Assembly: GCF_025699485.1 (NCBI RefSeq)
Contig: NZ_JANUXN010000002.1
Coordinates: forward strand, 434,001-498,000
Source: Thauera carbonicopians
GTDB lineage: Bacteria > Pseudomonadota > Gammaproteobacteria > Burkholderiales > Rhodocyclaceae
DNA: 64,000 bases
Direction: 5' to 3'
Shown here: positions 45,132 to 54,830 of the stretch, piece by piece
Position numbering within the stretch: the stretch's first letter is position 1
Layout of the letters: each line of letters begins with the position of its first letter
Position numbers and translations under genes: made by a program
Notes under the pieces: generated by a model
What the model was told of the DNA's origin: nothing
Seen by the model: the letters and a program-made list of their open reading frames with translations, nothing else
Database searches by the model: none

Positions 45132-45941
45132 TCAGCGCGGTGGCGCGGCCGCCGGCAGCGGAGCGAGCAGTTCGAGCATGAGGCCGATTTCGTCGAAGCC
45201 GCGTTCGAACAGGCTTTGCAGCACCGGCGCGAAGTTGGTCATGAACAGCAGCACGCCGACGAAGCCGGCGGTGAGCGTGACCGGAAAGCCGACGGCGAAC
45301 AGGTTGAGCTGCGGCGCCGCGCGCGTCAGCACGCCGAGCGAGATGTTGGCCACCAGCAGGATGCCGAGCACCGGCAGCGACAGCAGCAGGCCGGTGGCGA
45401 AGACGGCGGCACCGGCGCGGGCGATGTAGCCCCAGCCCTGGGCCCGCACGACTTCGGCGCCGACCGGCAGCCATTCGAAGCTGCGCACCAGTACCTCGAC
45501 CATCAGCAGGTGGCCGTTGACGGCGAGGAACAGCAGCGTGGCGACCAGGCTGAGGAAGTCGGACAGCACCGCGGTCTGGCCGCCGGCGTCGGGGTCGAAG
45601 AAGATGGCGAAGGACAGGCCCATCTGCATGCCGATCAGCGCACCCGCGGTATCCACCGCGGCGAACACCAGCCGCATCATGAAACCCACGGCGACGCCGA
45701 TAAAGATCTGCTGGCCGAAGATCGCCAGCCCGATGCCCGAGTTCGGCGCGACCTCGGGCATCGGCGGCATCGCCGGCAGCAGCGCGATGCCGATGGCCAG
45801 GCCGGCGGCGAGGCGGACGCGGGCCGGCATGCCGCGGTTGGAGAAGATCGGTGCGGTGGCGAACAGGCCGAGCAGCCGTGCCAGCGGGAAAGCCGCGGCG
45901 GCGAGCCAGGCATCGAGCTGGGCGGCCGTTACGCTGAGCAT
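45132..45941 (-). CDS. fliR: Flagellar export gate protein FliR
   Basis: 269 aa inner-membrane export-gate subunit with six predicted helices. Conserved pieces: LARLLGLFATAPIFSNRGMP, the GFMMRLVFAAVDTAGALIGM and MGLSFAIFFDPDAGGQTAVL loops, and the C-terminal GLMLELLAPL. Last gene of the minus-strand fliFGHIJKLMNOPQR series. Confidence 0.96.
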   Translation of the reverse strand: MLSVTAAQLDAWLAAAAFPLARLLGLFATAPIFSNRGMPARVRLAAGLAIGIALLPAMPPMPEVAPNSGIGLAIFGQQIFIGVAVGFMMRLVFAAVDTAGALIGMQMGLSFAIFFDPDAGGQTAVLSDFLSLVATLLFLAVNGHLLMVEVLVRSFEWLPVGAEVVRAQGWGYIARAGAAVFATGLLLSLPVLGILLVANISLGVLTRAAPQLNLFAVGFPVTLTAGFVGVLLFMTNFAPVLQSLFERGFDEIGLMLELLAPLPAAAPPR

Positions 45942-45963
45942 CGGGCGGGGCCGGCTTGCGGCT

Positions 45964-46233
45964 TCAGCCGATCATCGCCGGGATGGATTCGAACAGCTGG
46001 CGCATGAAGTCGGTCAGCAGCGTGATCATCCACGGCCCGGCCAGCACCAGGGTGACGAAGATGGCGACGAGCTTGGGCACGAAGGTCAGCGTCATCTCGT
46101 TGATCTGGGTCGCGGCCTGGAAGATGCTGATGATCAGGCCGGTGACGAGCGCGGCGAGGAACAGCGGCGCCGACACCATCAGGGTGACTTCGACGGCCTG
46201 GCGGCCGAGTTCGATGACGGTGGTGGGGGTCAT
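45964..46233 (-). CDS. fliQ: Flagellar export gate protein FliQ
   Basis: 89 aa, two-helix export-gate subunit. It contains the family's VTLMVSAPLFLAALVTGLII and FQAATQINEMTLTFVPKLVA. Exact family length. Lies between fliP and fliR with short gaps. Confidence 0.97.
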   Translation of the reverse strand: MTPTTVIELGRQAVEVTLMVSAPLFLAALVTGLIISIFQAATQINEMTLTFVPKLVAIFVTLVLAGPWMITLLTDFMRQLFESIPAMIG

Positions 46234-46258
46234 GACCGGTTTCTCCCGCTTGTTTGCA

Positions 46259-47056
46259 TCAGACCGCGAAGCTCTGCACCAGCGAGCCGATCAGCAGCGT
46301 CCAGCCGTCGACCAGCACGAACAGCATGATCTTGAACGGCAGCGACACGATCACCGGCGACATCATCATCATGCCCATCGACATCAGCACCGAGGCGACC
46401 ACCATGTCGATGATGATGAAGGGGATGAAGACGATGAAGCCGATCTGGAAGGCGGTCTTGATCTCCGAGGTGACGAAGGCCGGGATGATCACGCGCATCG
46501 GCAGGTCTTCGGCTTTTTCCACCGGCGGCACCTTGGCCAGGCCGGCGAACAGGCCGAGATCGGGCTCGCGCACCTGTGCCAGCATGAAGGTACGCATCGG
46601 CACCGAGGCGCGCTGCAGGGCTTCGTCGAACTGGATCTGGCCTTCCGACATCGGCAGGTAGGCTTCGGCGTAGACCCGCTCGGCGACCGGCGCCATGACG
46701 AAGAAGCTCAGGAACAGCGCCAGGCCCAGCAGGACCTGGTTGGGCGGCGCGGTCTGAGTGCCCATCGCCTGGCGCAGCAGCGAGAGCACGATGATGATGC
46801 GGGTGAAGCTGGTCATCATCAGCACCATTGCGGGGATGAAGCTCAGCAGCGTCATCAGCAGCAACGTCTGGATGGTCAGGCTGTAGGTGGTGCCGCCGTC
46901 CGTCGCGGTGGTGCTGGTGACGGCGGGCAGGGCCTGGGCCTGGGCCTGTGCGGGCAGCGGCAGGCCGGCAAGTACCAGCAGCAGCGTCAGCACTGCAGCC
47001 AGCGACAGCGCCGGTGCCAGGCGCGTGCGCAGCAGTGACGAGCACTCAGTGTGCAT
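46259..47056 (-). CDS. fliP: Flagellar export gate protein FliP
   Basis: 265 aa pore-forming export-gate subunit with a cleavable signal peptide (ends near PLPAQAQAQ) and four helices. Signature regions: [60 protein letters not shown] and the Met-rich [14 protein letters not shown] gasket loop. Start overlaps the end of fliO by 11 bases. Confidence 0.97.
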   Translation of the reverse strand: MHTECSSLLRTRLAPALSLAAVLTLLLVLAGLPLPAQAQAQALPAVTSTTATDGGTTYSLTIQTLLLMTLLSFIPAMVLMMTSFTRIIIVLSLLRQAMGTQTAPPNQVLLGLALFLSFFVMAPVAERVYAEAYLPMSEGQIQFDEALQRASVPMRTFMLAQVREPDLGLFAGLAKVPPVEKAEDLPMRVIIPAFVTSEIKTAFQIGFIVFIPFIIIDMVVASVLMSMGMMMMSPVIVSLPFKIMLFVLVDGWTLLIGSLVQSFAV

Positions 47057-47531
47057 CGCTGCGCTCCGCCGCTTGCCGCTCTGCCGTCTGCCGCTTCATG
47101 GCCTGTCCCAGCCAGGCCGAGAAATTCCGCGCCGAGCCGGATGACGATGGATGCGCGTTTTGCCGTGCTGCGAGCGGCAGTTCCTCGGCCTTCATTTCGT
47201 GCAGCCGGGTGACGCTGCCCGGCGCCACGCCGAGCACCAGCAGTTGCTCGCCGAGGCGCACCAGCACCACGCGCTCGCGCGGCCCGACAGGGGCGGCGCC
47301 CAGCACTTCGATCGCGGCGGCGGCGCTGCCGCGCGGCGCGGCGAGGCGACGGATCAGCCACAGGCTGGCGAGCAGCAGGGCGATGACCACGGCCAGGCCG
47401 CCCAGCATCTGGAACAGGCTGCCGGCCAGCTCGGTGGGGGCGCTGCCTGCGACCGGCGCCTGCGCCAGTGCATCGGCTGCAAGGGCGGTCAGCGGGAGCG
47501 GCAGAAGACGTAGGACGGTGAATCGATGCAC
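47046..47531 (-). CDS. fliO: Flagellar assembly protein FliO
   Basis: 161 aa. An N-terminal signal-like segment, one membrane helix ([20 protein letters not shown]) and a cytosolic domain ([32 protein letters not shown]). It is the scaffold for FliP complex formation in the export gate. The C-terminal tail is low-complexity and charged ([16 protein letters not shown]). Confidence 0.92.
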   Translation of the reverse strand: MHRFTVLRLLPLPLTALAADALAQAPVAGSAPTELAGSLFQMLGGLAVVIALLLASLWLIRRLAAPRGSAAAAIEVLGAAPVGPRERVVLVRLGEQLLVLGVAPGSVTRLHEMKAEELPLAARQNAHPSSSGSARNFSAWLGQAMKRQTAERQAAERSDAH

Positions 47532-47544
47532 GGTGTTGCGACGT

Positions 47545-48018
47545 TCAGTGGCGGATCTTGCGCATGCGCTCGGCCGGACTGATGATGTCCGTCAGGCGGA
47601 TGCCGAACTTGTCATTGACGACGACGACTTCGCCTTGCGCGATCAGCGTGCCGTTGACCAGCACGTCCATCGGCTCGCCGGCGAGGCCGTCGAGTTCGAC
47701 CACCGAGCCGTGGGCGAGCTGCAGCAGGTTGCGGATCGTCAGCTTGGTGCGCCCCAGCTCCACGGTGATCTGCACCGGGATGTCGAGGATCATGTCGAAA
47801 TCGTTGAGCGAGCCCTTGCCGGGGCTGCCGGCGCCGAAATCCTCGAAGATCTGGCTGGCCGGACGGGCCTGGTAGGGCGAGTCCGCCATCGCCGCGGCGG
47901 CGAGTTCGGCGGCGACGCGGTCGGCCTCGCTGTCGCCGGACTGGCTGGCTTCGGTTGCGGCCTGTTCCTGCATCGCGGCGGCCCAATCGTCGTCGGTAAT
48001 CTGGTTGTCGTCAGCCAT
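47545..48018 (-). CDS. fliN: Flagellar switch protein FliN
   Basis: 157 aa C-ring component. The N-terminal half is an acidic, Ala-rich extension (about 1-75); the C-terminal SpoA domain contains IPVQITVELGRTKLTIRNLL, QLAHGSVVELDGLAGEPMDV and GEVVVVNDKFGIRLTDIIS. Overlaps fliM by eight bases. Confidence 0.97.
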   Translation of the reverse strand: MADDNQITDDDWAAAMQEQAATEASQSGDSEADRVAAELAAAAMADSPYQARPASQIFEDFGAGSPGKGSLNDFDMILDIPVQITVELGRTKLTIRNLLQLAHGSVVELDGLAGEPMDVLVNGTLIAQGEVVVVNDKFGIRLTDIISPAERMRKIRH

Positions 48019-49021
48019 TCTGGCCTCCAGCTAACAAGGGTGAAGGCTCTTCTTCCTGTGCGAGGAAGCGCTCCACCCGGATGGCGTATTGCCCGTTCTT
48101 GGTGCCCTGCCTGCATTCGAACACCGGCACGCCGTCGATCTCGGCCTGCAGCAGTTCCGGCACGTTCAGCGGAATCACGTCGCCGACCCGCATGTCGACG
48201 ATGTCGCGCAGCGTGACGCGCGCGCTGCCGAGATTGCAGTGCAGCTCGACATCGGCCGAGCGCAGTTGGTGTGACAGCAGCTTGATCCAGCGCCGGTCCG
48301 AGGTGATGTGGTCGCTCTGCATCGTCGAATACAGCAGGTCGCGGATCGGCTCCAGCATCGAATACGGGAAGCAGACGTGCATCTCGGCCTGGGCGCCGCC
48401 GATCTCCAGCGAGAAGGTCGTCGAGATGACGATCTCGGAAGGGGTGGCGATGTTGGCGAACTGCGAGTTCATCTCCGAGCGCACGTACTCGAACTCGAGC
48501 TTGAACACCGGCGCCCAGGCTTTGGCGTATTCGGTGAACACCACTTCGAGCATGCCGTGGATGATGCGCTGCTCGGTCGGCGTGAAGTCGCGGCCTTCGA
48601 CGCGGGTGTGGAAGCGGCCGTCGCCGCCGAACATGTTGTCGACGACGAGGAAGACCAGGTTGGGGTCGAACACCACCAGCCCGGTGCCGCGCATCGGCTT
48701 GGCCGTGACCAGGTTGAGGTTGGTCGGCACCACCAGGTTGCGCACGAACTCGGCGTATTTTTGCACCTTGATCGGGCCGACCGATACTTCGGTGTTGCGA
48801 TGCACGTAGTTGAAGAAGCCGATGCGCAGGTAGCGCGCGAAGCGCTCGTTGATCAGCTCCATCGTGGGCATGCGCCCACGCACGATGCGCTCCTGGGTGC
48901 CCAGGTTGTAGGGGCGCACGCCCTCGGCCGCGTGTTCCTCGACTTCGGGCTCGTCGGATTCTCCGGTCACGCCCCGCAGCAGGGCGTCGACTTCTTCCTG
49001 GGAGAGAAAATCCGATGACAT
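48011..49021 (-). CDS. fliM: Flagellar switch protein FliM
   Basis: 336 aa C-ring switch protein that binds phosphorylated CheY. The N-terminal CheY-binding peptide is seen as SQEEVDALLRG, then the middle domain (GTQERIVRGRMPTMELINER, FARYLRIGFFNYV) and the C-terminal SpoA domain (VTLRDIVDMRVGDVIPLNVP). The intact CheY-binding peptide shows chemotaxis control is expected, although no che genes are in the window. Confidence 0.97.
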   Translation of the reverse strand: MSSDFLSQEEVDALLRGVTGESDEPEVEEHAAEGVRPYNLGTQERIVRGRMPTMELINERFARYLRIGFFNYVHRNTEVSVGPIKVQKYAEFVRNLVVPTNLNLVTAKPMRGTGLVVFDPNLVFLVVDNMFGGDGRFHTRVEGRDFTPTEQRIIHGMLEVVFTEYAKAWAPVFKLEFEYVRSEMNSQFANIATPSEIVISTTFSLEIGGAQAEMHVCFPYSMLEPIRDLLYSTMQSDHITSDRRWIKLLSHQLRSADVELHCNLGSARVTLRDIVDMRVGDVIPLNVPELLQAEIDGVPVFECRQGTKNGQYAIRVERFLAQEEEPSPLLAGGQNG

Positions 49022-49035
49022 GGCGTTCGCGTCCG

Positions 49036-49608
49036 CTACTGGATGATGAAGGAGTTGAACAGTACGGCCTGGATCGGGCCGCTCGAGGTCGTGCGGCCGC
49101 GGGCGTCCGTCTGCACCGGGAAGCCGATCGCGGCGTTGGCCTCGTCGACGATGGAGGCGGCCAGCAGTTCTCGGCCTTCGGTGGTGAATAGTTCGGACGG
49201 CAGCCGGCTCGACAGCAGCAGGTTGATGCGGTGCCGGATCTCGGGCATGTAGCCCTTGAGACCTTCGCCGGTCTTGGCGTCGGCGACACGCAGCACGATC
49301 ACGGCCTGCAGGTAATGGTCGCCCTCGTCGCGGCGCAGGTTGACGGTGAAGGGGTCCAGCGGTACGAAAATGGGAGGCTTGGACAGATCCACCGGCGGCA
49401 GCGCTGCGGGTTGGGCAGCGGCGGCTGCCGGCGCGGAGGCGCCGTCATCGCCGCCGCCCTTGTTCTTCAGCAGCAGCAGCGCGCCGACGCCGCCCGCGAC
49501 GATGATCAGCAGCACCAGCAGCACGATGACGATGATGATGAGCAGCTTGCTCTTGCCCTTGGGGGCTGCTTCTCCGCCCGCCTCCGGTTTGGTTGGCGCC
49601 TTGGCCAT
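49036..49608 (-). CDS. fliL: Flagellar basal-body associated protein FliL
   Basis: 190 aa single-pass membrane protein that surrounds and supports the stators. One N-terminal helix (LLIIIVIVLLVLLIIVAGGV) and a periplasmic stomatin-like domain (PFTVNLRRDEGDHYLQAVIV, HRINLLLSSRLPSELFT, VLFNSFIIQ). AGGAG six bases before the ATG at 49608 sets the start, eight codons inside a longer frame. Confidence 0.95.
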   Translation of the reverse strand: MAKAPTKPEAGGEAAPKGKSKLLIIIVIVLLVLLIIVAGGVGALLLLKNKGGGDDGASAPAAAAAQPAALPPVDLSKPPIFVPLDPFTVNLRRDEGDHYLQAVIVLRVADAKTGEGLKGYMPEIRHRINLLLSSRLPSELFTTEGRELLAASIVDEANAAIGFPVQTDARGRTTSSGPIQAVLFNSFIIQ

Positions 49609-49701
49609 GCGAATCTCCTGATATCTTGCCAAAATTATCGCGGAAGATCGCGCGCCGCGAAGCGTGGAAAAGTGGGGCAGAGCGGCCCCAATTCAAGCGC
49701 T

Positions 49702-50961
49702 TCAGACGAAGGTGTCGACCATTCCGTCGTGTTGTTGCAGCCATGATGCGGGTTGGCCGCCGTCGGCCGCATCCGCGATCGTTCCGTTGCTGCCCGTTTG
49801 CCGGCCCTGCCTGCCACCGTCACTCCCAGCGCCACGGTCTTCCGAGGTGCTGACATCGGCCTGTCCCAGGCTGATGCCGGATTGCTGAAGTATCTCCCGC
49901 AAGCGCGGCAGCGCCTGCTCGAGTGCGTCACGCGCAGCCTGACTGGAGGCGACGAACTGCGCCGTGGTCTGGTCGCCGTTGAGCGAAATCGACACTTCGA
50001 GCTTGCCGATGTTGGGCGGCGTCAGCACCAGCTCGGCCTTGCTCTCCGCGCGGCCGATCATCCATCGCACCTGGTTGCCCACGTCCTCGGCCCAGGCTTG
50101 CCGGTTTGCCGGGGTGTGCACGGGCAGTTGCGGCGTCGGCGCCTGGGCAGGGGCGTGGCGCAGCACGCCGAGCAGATTGGTGCCGTGATGTCCGCCCGCG
50201 GCCTGGCCGGGCTGCCGGGCCGCGATGTCTTCGTCCCCCGCCTTCAGGCTTGGGGTCGTGCCTGCCGTCTTGTCGGCAATGACTGTCGCGAGCGGCACTC
50301 GTCCCTGTGCCGCCTGGCCGGCGTCGGTGCCGGCATCGGCCGGTTTCGGGCTGCCTTTCGATGGCAGGCCGGCATTCTGCAGCGCTTTGCCGGCGCCGTC
50401 ATCCGTGGCCGGTTCGGCGTCGGCTTCGCCGTCGTTCGCCATGCCGGCCTGCAGGGCGGCAATCGCTGCCGGCAGGCCGGCAAGCGCGGCCGCATCGGTG
50501 GATGTATCTGCCGACGCCTCGGCCGCTGCCGCCTGGCCGTTCCGTGAGATGTCGGTATGTTCGTCCGTGGTTTCGCTGCCCTTGGCAGCCTCGGTCGGCT
50601 GCGCAGCGTTTTCGGCGGGGCGGGATTCGCCGGATTCGGCAGAGCGGGCCGCCGGGTCGGCGGGCTGTGTCCGGCCGCGTTCCGGTTCGCGCGTGCTGGT
50701 GCGCTGCGGGCCGCGTTCGGCCTCGCGCGGCTGTGCCGGAGCGTTGTTGGCATGCGCGGGCTGGGCCGATGGGGCGCGCGAATCGCGCAACTGGTTCTGC
50801 AGCGTGCGGGAGAAGGACGGCGATTGGGAAGGTGTCTGGGAAGGCGATTGCTGGCTGCCGGGGCCGATCAGCCCGGCAAGCGTCGCCGGGTCGGACCACT
50901 TGCGAGCGGAATGGCCTTGCAGGCTCTGGGCCAGGCTGGGGGAAGAAAGGGTTGCGGACAT
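49702..50961 (-). CDS. fliK: Flagellar hook-length control protein FliK
   Basis: 419 aa molecular ruler and substrate-switch protein. The N-terminal two thirds are Ala/Pro/Glu-rich and disordered (ruler). The C-terminal Flg_hook domain (about 285-370) includes VRWMIGRAESKAELVLTPPN, IGKLEVSISLNGDQTTAQFV and ALPRLREILQQSGISL. A Gly-rich tail follows. Preceded on its strand by a clear sigma-54 element; its target FlhB is encoded 33 kb away. Confidence 0.93.
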   Translation of the reverse strand: MSATLSSPSLAQSLQGHSARKWSDPATLAGLIGPGSQQSPSQTPSQSPSFSRTLQNQLRDSRAPSAQPAHANNAPAQPREAERGPQRTSTREPERGRTQPADPAARSAESGESRPAENAAQPTEAAKGSETTDEHTDISRNGQAAAAEASADTSTDAAALAGLPAAIAALQAGMANDGEADAEPATDDGAGKALQNAGLPSKGSPKPADAGTDAGQAAQGRVPLATVIADKTAGTTPSLKAGDEDIAARQPGQAAGGHHGTNLLGVLRHAPAQAPTPQLPVHTPANRQAWAEDVGNQVRWMIGRAESKAELVLTPPNIGKLEVSISLNGDQTTAQFVASSQAARDALEQALPRLREILQQSGISLGQADVSTSEDRGAGSDGGRQGRQTGSNGTIADAADGGQPASWLQQHDGMVDTFV

Positions 50962-51001
50962 GGTCTGGCGCCTCTGGAACAGGATGAGCAGGGCTTTCTA
51001 T

Positions 51002-51016
51002 GCAAGAGCCGTGCCA
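51002..51016 (-). promoter_or_regulatory. Sigma-54 promoter of fliK and downstream genes
   Basis: On the minus strand TGGCACG-GCTC-TTGC followed by AT is an exact match to the sigma-54 consensus, 41 bases upstream of the fliK ATG and downstream of fliJ. It implies that fliKLMNOPQR can be transcribed separately from fliFGHIJ. Confidence 0.88.
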
Positions 51017-51037
51017 TGCCGGCGGGCTGCCGGACGA

Positions 51038-51502
51038 TCAGTCGTGGGTGCCGCCGTCGCCGTCCAGACGGGCTCGGCCGAGGCGTGCGGCGTGCTCGTC
51101 GGCCATCTTCTGCTCCTGGCGGGCCTCGACGCGGGCCAGGCTCGCCTGGTGGCGCTGCGACAAGGTGTCGAAAGCCTTGAGCTTGTTGCGCTGGGCGAGC
51201 CAGTGTTGCTGTCCCTGCGCCGTCAACTGCTGTGACTGTTCCGTCAGCTTGCGCTGCGCGAGGATGGCTTCATCCAGGCGGGCGATGAAAGCGCCATAGT
51301 TGCGCCAGGCGTCCGGACTGAGGCCTTCGCGCGCGGCTTCGACGAAGCGGTCGTTGTACTCGCGCCGGTAGTCCTCGAGCATCTGCAGCTTCTGCGCCAC
51401 GTCGCGCTCGGCCGCCAGCAGTTCGCCCAACTGGCGGGCGGCTTCGTCGGTGCGGGTCTGGGCGAGATCGAGCAGGGGCTGGAGGTGGAAGCGGGGACTC
51501 AT
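51038..51502 (-). CDS. fliJ: Flagellar export chaperone FliJ
   Basis: 154 aa coiled-coil protein resembling the gamma subunit of F1-ATPase, linking the FliI hexamer to FlhA. Heptad-rich (LLDLAQTRTDEAARQLGELL, AERDVAQKLQMLEDYRREYN, LAQRKLTEQSQQLTAQGQQH). 119 bases downstream of fliI; order fliI-fliJ-fliK as usual. Confidence 0.93.
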   Translation of the reverse strand: MSPRFHLQPLLDLAQTRTDEAARQLGELLAAERDVAQKLQMLEDYRREYNDRFVEAAREGLSPDAWRNYGAFIARLDEAILAQRKLTEQSQQLTAQGQQHWLAQRNKLKAFDTLSQRHQASLARVEARQEQKMADEHAARLGRARLDGDGGTHD

Positions 51503-51621
51503 GGGGTTGGCAGCGCGTCGTTCGCGTGCCCCGGCAACGGAGAGGTGGGCGCCGGCAGTCTAATCGTCATATGCCGCAGGCGTGCCACGCATTCGGCAAC
51601 TGCCTGTGGAAAATGTCACGC

Positions 51622-53019
51622 TCAGGCGGAAAATACCTGTGCCAGCTTCTGCAGGGCGCCGTCGTAGGACTCGCGCTCGTTGATGCCCTGCTGCAGGAAG
51701 GCTTCGAGCCTGGGGTAGAGCTGCACCGCCGTGTCCAGCACCGGGTCGCCGCCCGGCTGGTAGGCGCCGACCGCGATCAGGTCGCGCGAACGCTGGTAGC
51801 GTGAGAAGAACTGCTTGAACTGGCGCACGACGGCGAAATGATCGTCGCCGACCAGGCCATGCATTGCGCGCGAGATCGACTGTTCGATGTCGATCGCGGG
51901 ATAGTGGCCCTGGTCGGCGAGGCTGCGCGACAGCACGAAGTGGCCGTCGAGGATGGCACGGGCGGAGTCGGCGATCGGGTCCTGTTGGTCGTCGCCTTCG
52001 GCCAGCACGGTGTAGAAGGCGGTGATCGAGCCGCCGCCTTCGGGGCCGTTGCCGGCGCGCTCGACCAGCGCCGGCAGGCGGGCGAACACGCTCGGCGGGT
52101 AGCCGCGGGTGACCGGCGGTTCGCCGATCGCCAGGGCGATCTCGCGCTGCGCCATTGCGTAGCGCGTCAGCGAGTCCATGATCAGCAGCACCTGCTTGCC
52201 CTGGTCGCGGAAGTATTCCGCCACCGTGGTTGCGTAGGCCGCGCCCTGCATCCGCATCAGCGGGCTGGTGTCGGCCGGCGCGGCCACCACCACCGAGCGT
52301 GCCAGGCCTTCCGGGCCGAGACTCTGGTCGATGAATTCCTTGACTTCGCGGCCCCGTTCGCCGATCAGGCCGACGACGATGACGTCCGCCGAGGTGTAGC
52401 GCGCCATCATGCCGATCAGCACCGACTTGCCGACACCGGAGCCGGCGAACAGGCCCAGGCGCTGGCCGCGGCCGACGGTCAGCAGGGCGTTGATCGCACG
52501 GATGCCGACGTCCAGCGGCTGCTGGATCGGTGCGCGCGACAGCGGGTTGATCGCGCGTCCCTGCAGCGAGCGCGTTTCCTGTGTGGCGAGCGGCCCGGCG
52601 CCGTCGAGCGGCCGGCCGGCGCCATCGACGACGCGGCCGAGCAGGGCGTTGCCCACCGGCAGGTGCTTGGCGCGGTCGGCGGCGCGGCGGCGCGGACCGA
52701 TGCGCTTGCCCGGCACCAGCCGCGGCACGCCCACTTCCATCGGCAGCACGCGGGCGCCGGGTGCCAGGCCGAAGACGTCGTCGGTCGGCATCATGAACAG
52801 CTTTTCGCCGCTGAAGCCGACGACTTCGGCTTCGACCGAGCCGCCGCCCGGGATCAGGATTCGGCAGCCGGAACCCAGCGGCAGCTTGAGCCCGGCCGCT
52901 TCCATGACGAGGCCGTTGATGCGGGTGAGCCGGCCCGAGATCTCGAAGGCACTGGTGTCCCTGACCAGCCGGCGGCCGTCGGCGAGGAAGTCGCGCCACA
53001 GTTCGCCGCCGTGCTTCAT
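51622..53019 (-). CDS. fliI: Flagellar export ATPase FliI
   Basis: 465 aa F1-beta-like ATPase of the flagellar type III export apparatus. Walker A is [15 protein letters not shown]; Walker B region [18 protein letters not shown]; the [16 protein letters not shown] catalytic-Glu stretch follows the P-loop. N-terminal [12 protein letters not shown] barrel is intact. The ATG at 53019 overlaps the fliH stop (ATGA); a longer in-frame start lies within fliH and is discarded. Confidence 0.97.
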   Translation of the reverse strand: MKHGGELWRDFLADGRRLVRDTSAFEISGRLTRINGLVMEAAGLKLPLGSGCRILIPGGGSVEAEVVGFSGEKLFMMPTDDVFGLAPGARVLPMEVGVPRLVPGKRIGPRRRAADRAKHLPVGNALLGRVVDGAGRPLDGAGPLATQETRSLQGRAINPLSRAPIQQPLDVGIRAINALLTVGRGQRLGLFAGSGVGKSVLIGMMARYTSADVIVVGLIGERGREVKEFIDQSLGPEGLARSVVVAAPADTSPLMRMQGAAYATTVAEYFRDQGKQVLLIMDSLTRYAMAQREIALAIGEPPVTRGYPPSVFARLPALVERAGNGPEGGGSITAFYTVLAEGDDQQDPIADSARAILDGHFVLSRSLADQGHYPAIDIEQSISRAMHGLVGDDHFAVVRQFKQFFSRYQRSRDLIAVGAYQPGGDPVLDTAVQLYPRLEAFLQQGINERESYDGALQKLAQVFSA

Positions 53020-53804
53020 GCGGCAGAGTCCGGTGTGCCGGTTGCCGGCCGATCCGGGTCGGCGGCGGAGAAGCGCATGTGTTCGCGCCCGAGCGATTCG
53101 AGCACGCGCCGCCAGCGGGTCTCCAGCGTGGCGTCGAGCTGCGCGCCCTGGGTGTCGATGCGGCACTCGCCGCGCTGCAGGTCGAAATCTTCCTGCAGGC
53201 GGTGGCCGGCTTGCGCGAGCTGTTCGCCCAGGTTCTCGCGTACCAGCGCCAGGTCGTCAGGATGCAGCCGGATCTGCGCATTTCCCTGCGGCAACTGCTG
53301 CAGTGCGCTGCGGATGGTGTCGAGCACGGTCTCGGGGTGGAGGTGCAGGGTGTGGTGGACCATCTGCCGGGCGAGTTCGATGGCGAGCGCCATCAACTCC
53401 TCGGCGACTTCGCGGTCGATTTCGGCCAGCGACTGCTCGAGCCGCTCGGCCAGCGCCAGCACGCGCGCGGCTTCGGCTTCGGTCTTCGCCTTGCCTTCCT
53501 CGTAGGCCTTGCGTTCGCCTTCGGCCATGCCCGCCGCCAGCCCGGCTTCGTGGCCTTCGCGCCAGCCTTCCTCGCGCGCGGCATTGCGGATTTCCTCGTG
53601 CATGCGCTCGATTTCCTCCGCCGTGGGCAGCTTCAGATCGGGCGGCAGGCTGTAGGCGGGCTCAGGCGTGTCGGGAAGGGTTTCGGGTTCGGCCGGGGCA
53701 ACGGCATCGGCGCCTGCCGGGAGAGGGGCCGCCTCCCGCGCGTCGAAATCCTCCGGCGTCCAGCGCCGGTAGGCGCCCACGGCCTGGTGGCGGGAAATGC
53801 TCAC
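53016..53804 (-). CDS. fliH: Flagellar export regulator FliH
   Basis: 262 aa negative regulator and stator of FliI. Conserved N-terminal Trp motif region ([10 protein letters not shown]) for C-ring docking, an Ala/Glu-rich coiled coil with a GxxxG-like run ([20 protein letters not shown]) and a C-terminal domain similar to F1 delta ([15 protein letters not shown]-type; here [20 protein letters not shown]). Overlaps fliI by four bases. Confidence 0.94.
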   Translation of the reverse strand: MSISRHQAVGAYRRWTPEDFDAREAAPLPAGADAVAPAEPETLPDTPEPAYSLPPDLKLPTAEEIERMHEEIRNAAREEGWREGHEAGLAAGMAEGERKAYEEGKAKTEAEAARVLALAERLEQSLAEIDREVAEELMALAIELARQMVHHTLHLHPETVLDTIRSALQQLPQGNAQIRLHPDDLALVRENLGEQLAQAGHRLQEDFDLQRGECRIDTQGAQLDATLETRWRRVLESLGREHMRFSAADPDRPATGTPDSAA

Positions 53805-53828
53805 GAAGCGCTCCTGGATCCCGGCAGC

Positions 53829-54830
53829 TTAGACGAAGCCATCGTCGCCTCCCTTGCCCGCCATCATGACCTGGCCTTCCTCCGCCAGGCGGCGGACGAT
53901 CTTGAGGATTTCCTTCTGTTCGGCCTCGACTTCGGACAGCCGGACCGGGCCGCGGGATTCGAGATCCTCGCGCAGCATCTCGGCCGCACGGCTCGACATG
54001 TTCTTGAAGATCTTCTCGCGCAGTTCCGGCTGCGCGCCCTTGAGGGCGACGATGAGCGAATCGGACTGGACTTCGCGCAGCACGGTCTGGATGCCGCGGT
54101 CGTCGATGTCGAGCAGATTCTCGAACACGAACATCTCGTCGAGGATCTTCTGCGCCAGCTCGGGATCGTATTCGCGCACGTTGTCGATGATGCTGGTCTC
54201 GTACGTCGAGCCGACGAAGTTGAGGATCTCCGCGGCATGATGCACGCCGCCCATCGAGGCCTTCTTGACCGTCGATGCGCCGGCCAGCATGCGCGTCAGC
54301 GAATCGTTCAGTTCGCGCAGCGCGGCAGGCTGCACACCGTCGAGCGTGGCGATGCGCAGTACCACGTCGTTGCGCAGGCGTTCGTTGAAATGGGTGAGGA
54401 TCTCGCCGGCCTGGTCGAATTCGAGGTGGACCAGGATGGTGGCGATGATCTGCGGATGCTCGTTCTTGATCAGGTCGGCGGCGGTGCCGGCGTCCATCCA
54501 CTTCAGGCTTTCGATGCCGGCGGTGTCCGAACCCTGGATCATGCGCGCGAGCAGGTGGCTGGCACGCTCGTCGCCCAGCGCCTTGGTCAGCATCAGGCGC
54601 AGTTGCTCCTCGTCGGATTCGATCAGCGCGCCCTTGGCGAAATGCTCGATCATCTCGTCCAGCAGCGGTTCGACCTTGCTGCGCGACTGCGGCGGCATGC
54701 TCGCCATCTTCATGCCGAGACGCTGCACTTCGCGCGGGCCGAGGTGCTTCAGCACTTCGGCCGCTTCGTCGGCACCGAGCGTCATCAGCAGCAGCGCGGA
54801 CTTTTCCAGGCCTTCTTCGGGTGTCGTCAC
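53829..54830 (-). CDS. fliG: Flagellar rotor switch protein FliG
   Basis: 333 aa rotor protein generating torque against the stators. N-terminal FliF-binding domain (GLEKSALLLMTLGADEAAEV), middle domain with the EHPQ motif (IKNEHPQIIATILVHL) and C-terminal torque domain (MFVFENLLDIDDRGIQTVLR) with alternating charges. I chose a GTG start at 54830, with GGAGG nine bases upstream and a GTGA overlap with the fliF stop. The ATG at 54860 would overlap fliF by 34 bases. Confidence 0.96.
   Translation of the reverse strand: MTTPEEGLEKSALLLMTLGADEAAEVLKHLGPREVQRLGMKMASMPPQSRSKVEPLLDEMIEHFAKGALIESDEEQLRLMLTKALGDERASHLLARMIQGSDTAGIESLKWMDAGTAADLIKNEHPQIIATILVHLEFDQAGEILTHFNERLRNDVVLRIATLDGVQPAALRELNDSLTRMLAGASTVKKASMGGVHHAAEILNFVGSTYETSIIDNVREYDPELAQKILDEMFVFENLLDIDDRGIQTVLREVQSDSLIVALKGAQPELREKIFKNMSSRAAEMLREDLESRGPVRLSEVEAEQKEILKIVRRLAEEGQVMMAGKGGDDGFV

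Noticed and set aside
49640-49660. TTATCGCG upstream of fliL as a minus-strand sigma-28 element
   Set aside because: Only a partial -10 match and no -35 at the right distance; fliL is better explained by read-through from fliK.
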